22,005 bases of DNA from Marinisporobacter balticus (GTDB lineage Bacteria; Bacillota; Clostridia; Peptostreptococcales; Thermotaleaceae), in NCBI RefSeq assembly GCF_004345705.1, contig NZ_SLWV01000041.1, positions 1-22,005 on the forward strand, written 5' to 3'. How positions within the stretch are numbered: the stretch's first letter is position 1; every line of letters begins with the position of its first letter. A program made the position numbers and the translations under genes. The notes below the pieces were generated by a model. It did no database searches. It was given only the letters and a program-made list of their open reading frames with translations, and was not told the origin of the DNA. Below, in pieces: positions 15,083 to 22,005 of this stretch.

Positions 15083-16588
15083 ATGAGCAAGGTTATAGGA
15101 AAAGTAATAGCTACCGAAAAAAATCCGTCAACAATTGATGAATTTTATTTTTGGACAAATCCCAAATTGATATTGAATCCTTTTGATGTTGTTAAGGTTG
15201 ACCATATAAACAAAAGTGTTTCGTATGCTGTTATTGAAGAAATTTCTCATATCACAGATACTGCAAATTTTCTAACGAACTATATTTCAAACGATTTCGG
15301 TGATGTTGAAGCGACTGAAAATACCCATAGAATAGGTATGAACTATGTAAAAGCTAAAGTTATTGGAAATACACAGAATATTTACATTCCGCTTTTAAAC
15401 AACGAGAAAGTATATTTTGCCAATGCGAGTGAAGTTTCTCATGCCTTGGGATTGTCTAATATGAAAAATCCTGTTTTATGCGGATATTTGGAAATGTACA
15501 ATGGTTCTGATGAAGAAGATAGAATTAAGTTGCCTGTGAATATGGATTCAAGGTTTTTGATTGGACCAGAAGGAGCTCATCTCAATATTTCAGGGATTTC
15601 CGGGTTAGCTGCAAAAACTTCTTATGCTATGTTTTTACTCAAATCTATACAAGATAAATGTTTGAAAGCTCAACAAAATAATGACGAAGATGTTGCTTTT
15701 GTTTTATTCAATGTAAAAGGAAAAGATTTGCTTGCAGTGGACGAACCTAATGAGTTTGACAATGAAGCGGACAAAGAAGAAACATTTGCTCTTTATGATG
15801 AACTTGGTATGTCAAAAGAGCCATTTAAAAATGTGACATATTATTATCCCTATTCTGATAGAAATAGCTGGAATACATATATGGATAAAAACGTACTTGA
15901 AGATCAACAAAATCTGAAAAAAGCTGGTTTTTATAAATATGAATATGAATATGATAAGGATAATCTTGATTTAATGTTTGCAAGTTTAGATGATCCTACA
16001 CAGTCAATGGATTCTATATTAAACTACATTATTTCTAATCAAGGCGATTTTGGTAATTTAACAGATTGGGAAGAGTTTCTTGATGAAGTTCAGAAAAAAT
16101 GTAAAGCAGGTGGACAGGGTGATAAAGAAATTACAGTTGGAAGCTGGAGGAAGTTCAATCGTATTGTCAGAAAATCCATTTATAAAAATGGTATTTTTGG
16201 TAATGTTCATAATGATAATGAAACTCGAATTGCTGATGCATTGAAAAAAATAAAGAAAAATGAAGTTCATGTAATTGATATTGCAAAATTAAATGAAGAT
16301 ATGCAAGGATTTGTTTTTGGTGATGCTGTAAGAACAATTTATGATTTACAACTTGGTCAGCTTAATAACGAAGATGAAGACTATACACCACCTTCAAAAA
16401 TTGTTATTTTTATTGATGAACTTAATAAATATGCATCATCAGATTCACCTAAAACTTCACCTGTTTTGCGTCAAGTTTTGGATATTGCAGAACGTGGCCG
16501 CTCTTTAGGAATAATACTGTTTTCAGCAGAACAATTTAAGAGTGCAATTCATTCGAGAGTTACCGGAAACTGCTCTACTCATGCATAA
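15083..16588 (+). CDS. HerA-like hexameric ATPase, interrupted by premature stop
   Basis: 501 residues before an in-frame TAA at 16586-16588. The N-terminal region (about 1-130) resembles the HerA barrel domain. An unusual P-loop, GISGLAAKTS, spans 171-180 with Lys178/Thr179; it is one residue longer than GxxGxGKT. Walker B is KIVIFIDELNKYA (Asp445, Glu446). Then RGRSLGIILFSAEQF and RVTGNCSTHA follow, the typical HerA region leading to the conserved GR(T) motif, but the stop falls exactly before it. HerA translocates DNA for the NurA nuclease in known pairs. GGAGG precedes the start. The protein as encoded lacks the GR motif and about 59 further residues, so it is probably inactive or impaired unless the stop is suppressed or is a sequence error. 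Confidence 0.8.
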   Translation: MSKVIGKVIATEKNPSTIDEFYFWTNPKLILNPFDVVKVDHINKSVSYAVIEEISHITDTANFLTNYISNDFGDVEATENTHRIGMNYVKAKVIGNTQNIYIPLLNNEKVYFANASEVSHALGLSNMKNPVLCGYLEMYNGSDEEDRIKLPVNMDSRFLIGPEGAHLNISGISGLAAKTSYAMFLLKSIQDKCLKAQQNNDEDVAFVLFNVKGKDLLAVDEPNEFDNEADKEETFALYDELGMSKEPFKNVTYYYPYSDRNSWNTYMDKNVLEDQQNLKKAGFYKYEYEYDKDNLDLMFASLDDPTQSMDSILNYIISNQGDFGNLTDWEEFLDEVQKKCKAGGQGDKEITVGSWRKFNRIVRKSIYKNGIFGNVHNDNETRIADALKKIKKNEVHVIDIAKLNEDMQGFVFGDAVRTIYDLQLGQLNNEDEDYTPPSKIVIFIDELNKYASSDSPKTSPVLRQVLDIAERGRSLGIILFSAEQFKSAIHSRVTGNCSTHA

Positions 16589-16768
16589 GGTCGTACAAAT
16601 GCAATCGAAATATCTAAGAATGACTACAAGTTTGTGCCTACGGTATACAAAAATATGATGACAAGGTTAAAACAAGGTGAATACATTATTCAAAATCCTG
16701 TGTTTAGATCGTTATTAAATGTTAAATTTCCTAAACCTATATACAAGCAATTTAAGGGAGGAAAATAA
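16589..16768 (+). pseudogene. Orphaned 3' end of the HerA-like gene
   Basis: Directly after the TAA, in the same frame, 59 codons stay open to a second TAA at 16766-16768. They begin GRTNAIEISKNDYKF and end KFPKPIYKQFKGGK. The start GRT continues the HerA motif interrupted at 16586, so one base change (for example TAT or TAC to TAA) explains the break. The second TAA is 1 bp before the next start codon, the expected spacing for an intact operon. Confidence 0.75.
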
Positions 16769-16769
16769 A

Positions 16770-18320
16770 ATGGCTGTAATCGGAAAAAATGTCATTGAAC
16801 ATTTAACAACTGCGATGTACGAAAATAATAATATTATTTTTCGTGAATATATACAAAACTCAGCTGACCAAATTGATAAAGCAATTGCAACAGATATTCT
16901 TACAAAAGGAGAAGCTTGTATTTATATTGATATAAATGCGAAAAAAAGAACAATATCTGTTTATGATAATGCGACCGGAATTTGTAAAGATGAATTTGCA
17001 AAAAAATTATTAAGTATAGCTGATTCTGACAAAGACAGAAGTGAAGATAAGGGGTTTCGTGGAATAGGCAGATTAGGAGGTTTAGCTTGTTGTAATAAAC
17101 TGATTTTTGCTTCAAGCTATCAAGGCGAGCCTATAAAATCAATTATGGTTTGGGATGCAAAGAAATTAAGAGAAGTAATAAATGATCCCAAACAAAGACC
17201 TGATGCATCAAATTTGGTGGATATGGTTACATCTTTTGAAGAAGAAAAATACGATAAAAAAGAACATTTTTTTGAGGTTAAATTGGTAGATGTAATAGAG
17301 GAAAACAACGAGCTTTTAGATGAAAAAAGCGTAAGGAAATATTTACAAGCAGTTGCGCCTGTTCCCTACCAAAGTGGATTTGTTTTTCGTTCAAAAATCT
17401 ATGATTATGTGAAAGACAAAGATTTTAAACTTGATGAATACAAAATCCTTGTAAACGAAGAACAATTATTCAAAGGGTATACATCTAATCTTTATGAAGG
17501 CACTGTTGAGAAGAAAACCATCTATGATTCGATAACTGATTTAGAATTTAAGGAGTTTTACTCAACGGATAATGAATTATTGGCATGGATGTGGTTTGGA
17601 ATTACAAAATATGAAAAACAAATTCCTGCTTTAAATAAAATGCGTGGAATTAGGTTGCGAAAAGAAAATATCCAAGTAGGTAACTCAGAAACTATGTCCT
17701 ATCCTCGTTTTTTTAAAGAACCGCGTGGAAATTATTACTTTGTAGGCGAAATTTTTGCAGTTCATAATGCTTTAGTTCCCAATGCACGTAGAGATTATTT
17801 TAATATAAATCAAACTTGTAGAATTTTTGAAGAAGCACTAAAGCCTACTATATACATTGAATTGTATAAACTCTATCATTATGCTAATGAGGTGAAAAAT
17901 GCATTAACGAAAAAAGCAAAGTATGTAGAAATTCAAAAAGAATTTCAAGAAAAACAGTCTTCTGGTGAGTTTGTTGATGAAGAAGATAAAAAATCTGCAA
18001 TAGAGAAATTAGAAAAACATAAAGTGGCTGCCGAAAGTGCTACAAAAAAATTAGGGTTGCGTAGCTCAAATGCTGACGAAAACCCTGTGTATAAGCGGGT
18101 TTTTGAAACATTAGAGTCGGAATATAAAGCTGAGGAACCAAAAAAAGAACTTATCATAGAAGAAAAGCCAGAAAAAAAATATATAACACAAACTCTTTCT
18201 AAATTGGATAAGAAAGAGCGTAAGCTTGTGAGCAAAATCTACGCAATCATCAAGGCAATATTACCAAAAGATATGGCAGAAATGGTGGTTGCAAAAATAC
18301 AGGAAGAGTTGAGCAAATAG
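16770..18320 (+). CDS. GHKL-family ATPase (Hsp90/MutL-like)
   Basis: 516 residues from MAVIGKNVIEHL, which has AAGGGAGG upstream (16754-16761). A longer start at 16719 would lie inside the HerA tail and is rejected. The N-terminal GHKL nucleotide pocket is clear: FREYIQNSADQIDKA (Glu26, Asn30), DNATGI (residues 66-71; Ala68 replaces the usual Gly) and GFRGIGRLGGL (95-105). A middle domain follows with a possible catalytic loop around KMRGIRLRKENIQVG, then PRFFKEPRGNYYFVGEIF. The C-terminus (about 395-516) is charged and helical. Such proteins act as ATP-driven dimeric clamps or chaperones. It is coupled to the radical SAM gene (TAG immediately followed by ATG). Precise role unknown. Confidence 0.8.
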   Translation: MAVIGKNVIEHLTTAMYENNNIIFREYIQNSADQIDKAIATDILTKGEACIYIDINAKKRTISVYDNATGICKDEFAKKLLSIADSDKDRSEDKGFRGIGRLGGLACCNKLIFASSYQGEPIKSIMVWDAKKLREVINDPKQRPDASNLVDMVTSFEEEKYDKKEHFFEVKLVDVIEENNELLDEKSVRKYLQAVAPVPYQSGFVFRSKIYDYVKDKDFKLDEYKILVNEEQLFKGYTSNLYEGTVEKKTIYDSITDLEFKEFYSTDNELLAWMWFGITKYEKQIPALNKMRGIRLRKENIQVGNSETMSYPRFFKEPRGNYYFVGEIFAVHNALVPNARRDYFNINQTCRIFEEALKPTIYIELYKLYHYANEVKNALTKKAKYVEIQKEFQEKQSSGEFVDEEDKKSAIEKLEKHKVAAESATKKLGLRSSNADENPVYKRVFETLESEYKAEEPKKELIIEEKPEKKYITQTLSKLDKKERKLVSKIYAIIKAILPKDMAEMVVAKIQEELSK

Positions 18321-20180
18321 ATGAATAGAAAGATATTACTTGTCGAGCCAAATTATAAAAATAAATATCCACCTATGGGGTTAATGAAGATTGCAACATA
18401 TTATAAAATGCAAGGGGACCAAGTTACCTTTTTTAAAGGCGATTTGAAAGAATTGGTATTAAATGATACCTATGAATCGCTGTTAGAACAACTATATGCA
18501 AATAATGGTGATGTGTTTTGGGAAAAATACAAACCTCAAATTTGTAATTATTTAAAAAAAGGCAGTCAAACTTCTTTTGAGGAAATACCATTAACAGAAG
18601 AAAATCCAATTATTAAAGAATTGTTAAAATATTACAGAAAATATTTTTATAACAAAGATTATTTTTTGCCAGAAAATCGTAAATGGGATAGGATTGGAAT
18701 AACCACTCTTTTTACATTCTTTTGGGATATTACTATCAAAACAATTAACTTTGTAAAACAATTATGCAAATCGGAAAAAGATGTCATGATAGGTGGTGTA
18801 ATGGCTTCTATACTTCCGGACAGAGTGAAAGAAGCTACGGGAATATACCCTTTTGTTGGTACTATCAGTATGCCTGGTGTATTGGATAACAATGACATTA
18901 TTGTGGATACTCTGCCATTAGACTACTCTATATTAGATGAAATCGACTACGAGTATCCTGCTACTAATGCGTATTATGCGTATATGACAAGAGGTTGCGT
19001 TAATAAATGTAAATTTTGTGCTGTTCCGAAACTTGAACCACAATATAAAGGGTATATTCCAATTTCAGAACAAATAAGAATTACCGCAGAACATTTTGGC
19101 GGAAAAAAAGATTTATTACTTCTTGATAACAATGTATTAGCATCGTACCAATTTAATCAAATTATAGACGAAATAAAACAAGCTGGATTTACAAATGACA
19201 GTAAATTTTTACAACCAAATGTATTTGACATAACTATTGAAAATTTACGTAGTGGCTATAATGACAGAGGATATTTGAGAAATATAGTAAAGCAGTATAG
19301 AGCTTTAATACAAAAACATGGTGCTGAAAAAATACAAAAAGTTTATGATTTATTAGAAGAACATCATTTGCTTGAATTTCACACAGCAAAGAAAGAAGCA
19401 GTATTTGAAACCTATGATGCTGTAAAAGAGTTATTTGAAAATCATTATAAAAGGCGACCTAAAAAACGATATGTTGATTTTAATCAAGGTATAGATGCCC
19501 GATTAATTACTGATGAAAACATGGAGAAACTATTTGAAATTCCTATAAGACCTGTTCGAATAGCATTTGATAGCTGGAAGTTAGCAGAGATATATACGAA
19601 AGCAGTTAAAACAGCAGTTCGTCATGAACATAGAAACTTGTCCAACTACTTACTTTACAATTTTGAAGATAAGCCTATAGAGTTGTATCAGAGATTAAAA
19701 CTTAATGTTGATTTATGCGAAGAATTAGATGCAAGCATCTATTCTTTTCCTATGAAATATCACCCGATAGAAGATCCGAACTATTTCAGTAATCGTGATT
19801 ATATTGGTAAGTATTGGAACAGGAAATTTATTAGAACGATTCAAGCTGTGTTAAATTCAACAAAAGGTAAAGTTGGAAAAGGAAAGTCGTTTTTTGAAAA
19901 AGCATTTGGTGCCACTCCAGAGGAATTTTACAAATTGCTCTATATGCCCGAAGCTATGATAATTTACCGATTTTATTTTGAAGGAATAGGCTTAACTGAT
20001 GAATGGTGGAATAAGTTTTCTGCTTTATCTGATGAAAAAATGGAAATGATTAAGCCTATTATTCATAAAAATGAATTTAACGATATTGAAAAATTATCCT
20101 ATGATTCAGAAATTTTGGATCTACTTTCGTATTATGCAATTAAGCGTGATGATGCTGAAAAAGCACTTAAGAAACGATAA
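18321..20180 (+). CDS. Radical SAM protein with B12-binding-like N-terminus
   Basis: 619 residues. The canonical [4Fe-4S] motif is TRGCVNKCKFCAVP with Cys226, Cys230 and Cys233. The first 200 residues start KILLVEPNYKNKYPPMGLMKIATYY, typical of N-terminal B12-binding-type Rossmann domains; I see no DxHxxG base-off motif, so cobalamin binding is doubtful. Before the cluster, LPLDYSILDEIDYEY is present. The SAM TIM-barrel continues through DLLLLDNNVLAS and YVDFNQGIDARLITDENM. A long C-terminal helical region follows (about 500-619). It starts on the base after the preceding stop, so translation is coupled. The chemistry and substrate are not predictable; modification of a nucleic acid, a nucleotide or a partner protein are options. 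Confidence 0.8.
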   Translation: MNRKILLVEPNYKNKYPPMGLMKIATYYKMQGDQVTFFKGDLKELVLNDTYESLLEQLYANNGDVFWEKYKPQICNYLKKGSQTSFEEIPLTEENPIIKELLKYYRKYFYNKDYFLPENRKWDRIGITTLFTFFWDITIKTINFVKQLCKSEKDVMIGGVMASILPDRVKEATGIYPFVGTISMPGVLDNNDIIVDTLPLDYSILDEIDYEYPATNAYYAYMTRGCVNKCKFCAVPKLEPQYKGYIPISEQIRITAEHFGGKKDLLLLDNNVLASYQFNQIIDEIKQAGFTNDSKFLQPNVFDITIENLRSGYNDRGYLRNIVKQYRALIQKHGAEKIQKVYDLLEEHHLLEFHTAKKEAVFETYDAVKELFENHYKRRPKKRYVDFNQGIDARLITDENMEKLFEIPIRPVRIAFDSWKLAEIYTKAVKTAVRHEHRNLSNYLLYNFEDKPIELYQRLKLNVDLCEELDASIYSFPMKYHPIEDPNYFSNRDYIGKYWNRKFIRTIQAVLNSTKGKVGKGKSFFEKAFGATPEEFYKLLYMPEAMIIYRFYFEGIGLTDEWWNKFSALSDEKMEMIKPIIHKNEFNDIEKLSYDSEILDLLSYYAIKRDDAEKALKKR

Positions 20181-20182
20181 AA

Positions 20183-20635
20183 TGTACCCTTTGTCAAGGA
20201 CAATTTAAATAGCATTAAGAAGATGATTTCTGTACTGAACAGGAGTCATCTTTTTTAATCCCATTGATATTTATAATTATTGTAGTAAATCATATATTGC
20301 TGTACTTATTTTCTCAGCTCTTCTAAGGTTTCGCATGGTTTGATATATGCTTCATATTTAAAGTGGCCAAAATGATTCTTTAGGAGCATTATGCCAGCAG
20401 TTTTCCTGTCGTGACATAGATTGACCTAAACCATAATGCTTGGGTAATTTATTGAATATTGGACTTGTGTATGTACACCTTGATCAGAGTGAATGAAAGC
20501 ATTTTTAGCTAATCTTACTTTTCTATTCTTTTTTAGCTTATGTAGTGTATCTATTGCTATATCTATTTTAAAGCTATCTGATACATGATAAGCTCATATT
20601 TCATTACTTATTTTAATTTCCTCTTGTATCTGTTT
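20183..20635 (-). mobile_element. Decayed IS3-family element (orfB 3' part)
   Basis: The right end tgtacccttt gtcaaggaca (20183-20202) looks like the terminal inverted repeat of IS150-group elements, 2 bp after the radical SAM stop. On the minus strand the remains of OrfB can be read with several frameshifts and stops: SYHVSDSFKIDIAIDTLHKL, AFIHSDQGVHT (second catalytic Asp), NHFGHFKYEAYIKPCETLEEL, and QQYMIYYNNYKYQWD. The 5' part of orfB, orfA and the left end are missing, so it cannot move. The truncated side ends at hairpin repeat B. Confidence 0.8.
20220..20256 (+). terminator. Rho-independent terminator after the radical SAM gene
   Basis: aagatgatttctgt (20220-20233) pairs with acaggagtcatctt (20239-20252) with two imperfect pairs and a 5-nt loop, followed by TTTT. 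It lies inside the IS3 remnant, where IS150-type elements normally carry such a stem. It would terminate the five-gene operon about 40 bp past its last stop. Confidence 0.7.
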
Positions 20636-20640
20636 TTTAT

Positions 20641-20704
20641 ATTATACATAAAAACACCCTATAGCGTAGGTTTTTTAGTTGTCTACACTATAGGGAGCAT
20701 TTTA
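20641..20704 (-). repeat. Hairpin repeat, copy B (terminator-like)
   Basis: Second copy of the element at 28-92, same orientation, with flanks attatacataaaaa and catttta conserved. Stem ccctatag-tgtag/ctacgctataggg on the minus strand has one G-U wobble and is followed by GTTTTTATG. It lies 19 bp past the stop of the cobalamin adenosyltransferase gene, so it may terminate that transcript. Confidence 0.6.
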
Positions 20705-20722
20705 CGAAGTTTCTCGACTTTT

Positions 20723-21241
20723 TTATTTATCGATCCCTTCGCGACTTAAAACACCCTGTGTATAATAATGTTTGATTTCTTTCATCTCAGTAACTAAATC
20801 TGCTTGATCTATGATTTCTTGGGGTGCATATCTTCCTGTGAGGATTAACTCTACATTTCTAGGTTTCTCATTTAGTATAGACAATACATCTTCTGTAGAT
20901 AAAAGGTTATAAAATATAGCAATGGTAATCTCATCTAAAATAACGATATCATATTTTTGGCTCATTAAAATATTTTTTATCTCTTTCAAGCCTTCTTGTG
21001 CAGCGAGGATATCTTCTTTATCAGGATCTTTGCTTACAAAACAACCATGACCATATAACGTTACATCAATAAAATCTTTTAAAAAGGTCAATGCTTTTAA
21101 TTCACTATATTCCATGGATTTCACAAACTGAGCAATAAATACTTTTTTTTCTGCACCGGCGGCTCTAACTGCTAATCCTAGGGCTGCTGTTGTTTTTCCT
21201 TTCCCATTTCCAGTATAGACGTGAACGTATCCATTATCCAT
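20723..21241 (-). CDS. cobO: Cob(I)alamin adenosyltransferase (CobA/BtuR type)
   Basis: 172 residues from MDNGYVHVYTGNG, which has GAGGG 8 nt upstream; the ATG 11 codons earlier has no such site. It transfers the adenosyl group of ATP to cob(I)alamin or precursors, giving the active coenzyme. Motifs: a P-loop TGNGKGKTTAALG (Gly11-Thr18), FIAQFVKS, and IVILDEI (Walker B-like) followed by LILTGRYAP. Length and C-terminal EMKEIKHYYTQGVLSREGI match the CobA/CobO/BtuR family (PF02572). I see no cobalamin riboswitch upstream. It stands alone between the IS remnant and the rrn region. Confidence 0.9.
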   Translation of the reverse strand: MDNGYVHVYTGNGKGKTTAALGLAVRAAGAEKKVFIAQFVKSMEYSELKALTFLKDFIDVTLYGHGCFVSKDPDKEDILAAQEGLKEIKNILMSQKYDIVILDEITIAIFYNLLSTEDVLSILNEKPRNVELILTGRYAPQEIIDQADLVTEMKEIKHYYTQGVLSREGIDK

Positions 21242-21404
21242 GATTTTCACCCTCTCGAAATTTTTGTTTGCCATAAGTTATTTAGCGGGTAAATATTAAA
21301 AATTTTTAGTGTATATATTTGTGTACTAGCTTTTATTATCTTTATTATATATAATTTTATAAGGGGATGGGAAATAAAAGTTAACGAAAGGAATGTAGGT
21401 TAAT

Positions 21405-21578
21405 ATGAAAGAATACAAAGTAAATGCTTATAAAATAGATTTTGATTATGAAGAGGATGATTATGATAGACTAAAGAATATGAAAAAGAAAGAATCATTT
21501 ACGAACAAATCAAAGATGAAAAGATTTGAATTTGATTATGAAGAAGATTATTATGAGCCTATAGCAAGAAGAGATTAG
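21405..21578 (+). CDS. Small acidic protein with duplicated FDYEED motif
   Basis: 57 residues, beginning MKEYKVNAYK and ending PIARRD. Two similar stretches, IDFDYEEDDYD and FEFDYEEDYYE, flank a lysine-rich linker. No membrane segment, signal or Cys. GAAAGGAATG precedes the start, and a TATAAT at 21350-21355 lies upstream with a poor -35. I do not recognise the family. A stem-loop follows the stop. Composition bias and the internal repeat support a real gene, but no homology can be checked here. Confidence 0.55.
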   Translation: MKEYKVNAYKIDFDYEEDDYDRLKNMKKKESFTNKSKMKRFEFDYEEDYYEPIARRD

Positions 21579-21587
21579 TTTTGAAAT

Positions 21588-21610
21588 AGGCTTCATTGAT
21601 CAATGAACCT
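21588..21610 (+). terminator. Stem-loop after the small acidic gene
   Basis: Contains the perfect palindrome ttcattgatcaatgaa (21592-21607) extended by agg/cct. It begins 10 bp after the stop codon. The following sequence lacks a strong T-run, so termination is uncertain. From 21611 to 21770 I see only possible short coding scraps that I cannot identify. Confidence 0.35.
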
Positions 21611-21770
21611 TTAAAGAAATAAAGAAGGCTATTGAGAAGCCCCTGATTACTAGAAGAATTTACACGGCTGTATGTTATTGATCTTAGCTATGATATATGT
21701 GATATTACTCAGTACGCACATAAACATATAGCAAGCAAGAAAATTTCCTGTGAGATTTTTTTAAAATATA

Positions 21771-21799
21771 TTGACAAGACATTTAGAATGTGATAAAGT
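21771..21799 (+). promoter_or_regulatory. rRNA operon promoter P1
   Basis: TTGACA (21771-21776), 17-bp spacer, TAAAGT (21794-21799) with an extended TGN (21791-21793). Strong consensus promoter upstream of the rRNA leader. Confidence 0.75.
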
Positions 21800-21847
21800 A
21801 GATTTTGTCACGCAACAGAAATCAAAAATAAAGCAGCAAAAAACTGC

Positions 21848-21876
21848 TTGACAGATTGAAACTAAAATGATAAGAT
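21848..21876 (+). promoter_or_regulatory. rRNA operon promoter P2
   Basis: TTGACA (21848-21853), 17-bp spacer, TAAGAT (21871-21876) with extended TGA (21868-21870). It lies 77 bp downstream of P1, the usual tandem arrangement of rrn operons. Confidence 0.75.
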
Positions 21877-22005
21877 AAGTAAGTTGCCAAATGGTGACGA
21901 AACAAAAGAATTGATCTTTGAAAACTACACAGTGTAAGAATTTAAGCCAGCACTTGACTTAAGTCAAGTACAATAAGTTCTAAGAACTTAAAGCAATAAT
22001 GAGCA
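21877..22005 (+). other. 16S rRNA leader with boxA and processing stems
   Basis: Contains a boxA-like antitermination element tgatctttgaaaac (21912-21925) of the kind found in Firmicutes rRNA leaders. Two palindromes follow: acttgacttaagtcaagt (21952-21969) and aagttc-taa-gaactt (21975-21989), likely part of the 16S processing region. The mature 16S gene should begin just beyond the window; this is inferred from the leader only. Confidence 0.7.

Noticed and set aside
16586..16588. Programmed readthrough of the HerA stop as a recoded amino acid
   Set aside because: The codon is TAA; selenocysteine uses TGA and pyrrolysine TAG. No recoding stem is evident, so mutation or error is simpler.
16719..16769. 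Earlier start (MLNFLNLYTSNLREENK) for the GHKL ATPase
   Set aside because: It overlaps the HerA 3' end in another frame and lacks a ribosome binding site, whereas the ATG at 16770 has AAGGGAGG at good spacing and begins the conserved domain.
21242..21404. Cobalamin riboswitch upstream of the adenosyltransferase
   Set aside because: The leader is short and AT-rich and I find no conserved B12-box-like sequence.
21611..21770. Possible coding scrap (EFTRLYVIDLSYDICDITQY) before the rrn promoters
   Set aside because: No start codon, no recognised homologue, and stops in the neighbouring frames; too short to call a gene.

Overview
The window looks like a chromosome segment of a low-GC Gram-positive anaerobe of class Clostridia. 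Supporting signs are the AT-rich sequence, strong AGGAGG-type ribosome binding sites at most starts, sigmaA promoters of TTGACA-17-TATAAT type, and a Clostridia-style rRNA leader at the right edge. I cannot name the genus from sequence alone. The 16S gene itself appears to begin just past base 22005.

Layout. (1) 28-2212: a 3'-truncated MATE efflux gene (minus) diverges from a MerR/BmrR-type regulator (plus). The intergenic region holds a classic 19-bp-spacer MerR promoter. (2) 2215-2313: a scrap of IS1380-like transposase. (3) 2314-10638: a minus-strand cluster of LysR regulator, NikA-like lipoprotein, two permeases, two ATPases, a second MATE exporter and an AstE/AspA-type zinc deacylase. 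Fur-box-like palindromes lie at the LysR promoter and just upstream of the nikA-like start. This suggests metal-limitation control and uptake of a metal complex or metallophore. (4) 10845-12275: an unusual fusion of a YceG-like domain with an HtrA/trypsin-like protease that has no signal peptide. (5) 12514-20180: a five-gene plus-strand operon coding for a Schlafen/AlbA_2 ATPase-regulator, a NurA-like nuclease, a HerA-like ATPase, a GHKL (Hsp90/MutL-like) ATPase and a radical SAM protein. It reads as a candidate mobile defence or nucleic-acid-processing system, and it is the most interesting part of the window. Its HerA gene carries an in-frame TAA that cuts off the last 59 codons, so this copy may be inactive. 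(6) 20183-20635: a decayed IS3-family element abutting the operon. (7) 20723-21578: a cob(I)alamin adenosyltransferase and a 57-aa acidic protein. (8) 21771-22005: tandem rRNA promoters and the 16S leader.

How the parts fit. The stretch between the left edge and the cobalamin adenosyltransferase looks like an accessory region next to an rrn operon. It is bounded by two direct copies of a ~65-bp hairpin repeat (28-92 and 20641-20704), contains transposase remnants at internal junctions, and carries export, metal-uptake and defence-like cassettes. In the five-gene operon, NurA and HerA families are known to work as a nuclease-translocase pair. The GHKL ATPase and radical SAM genes are tightly coupled to them (start and stop codons adjacent), which suggests one system.
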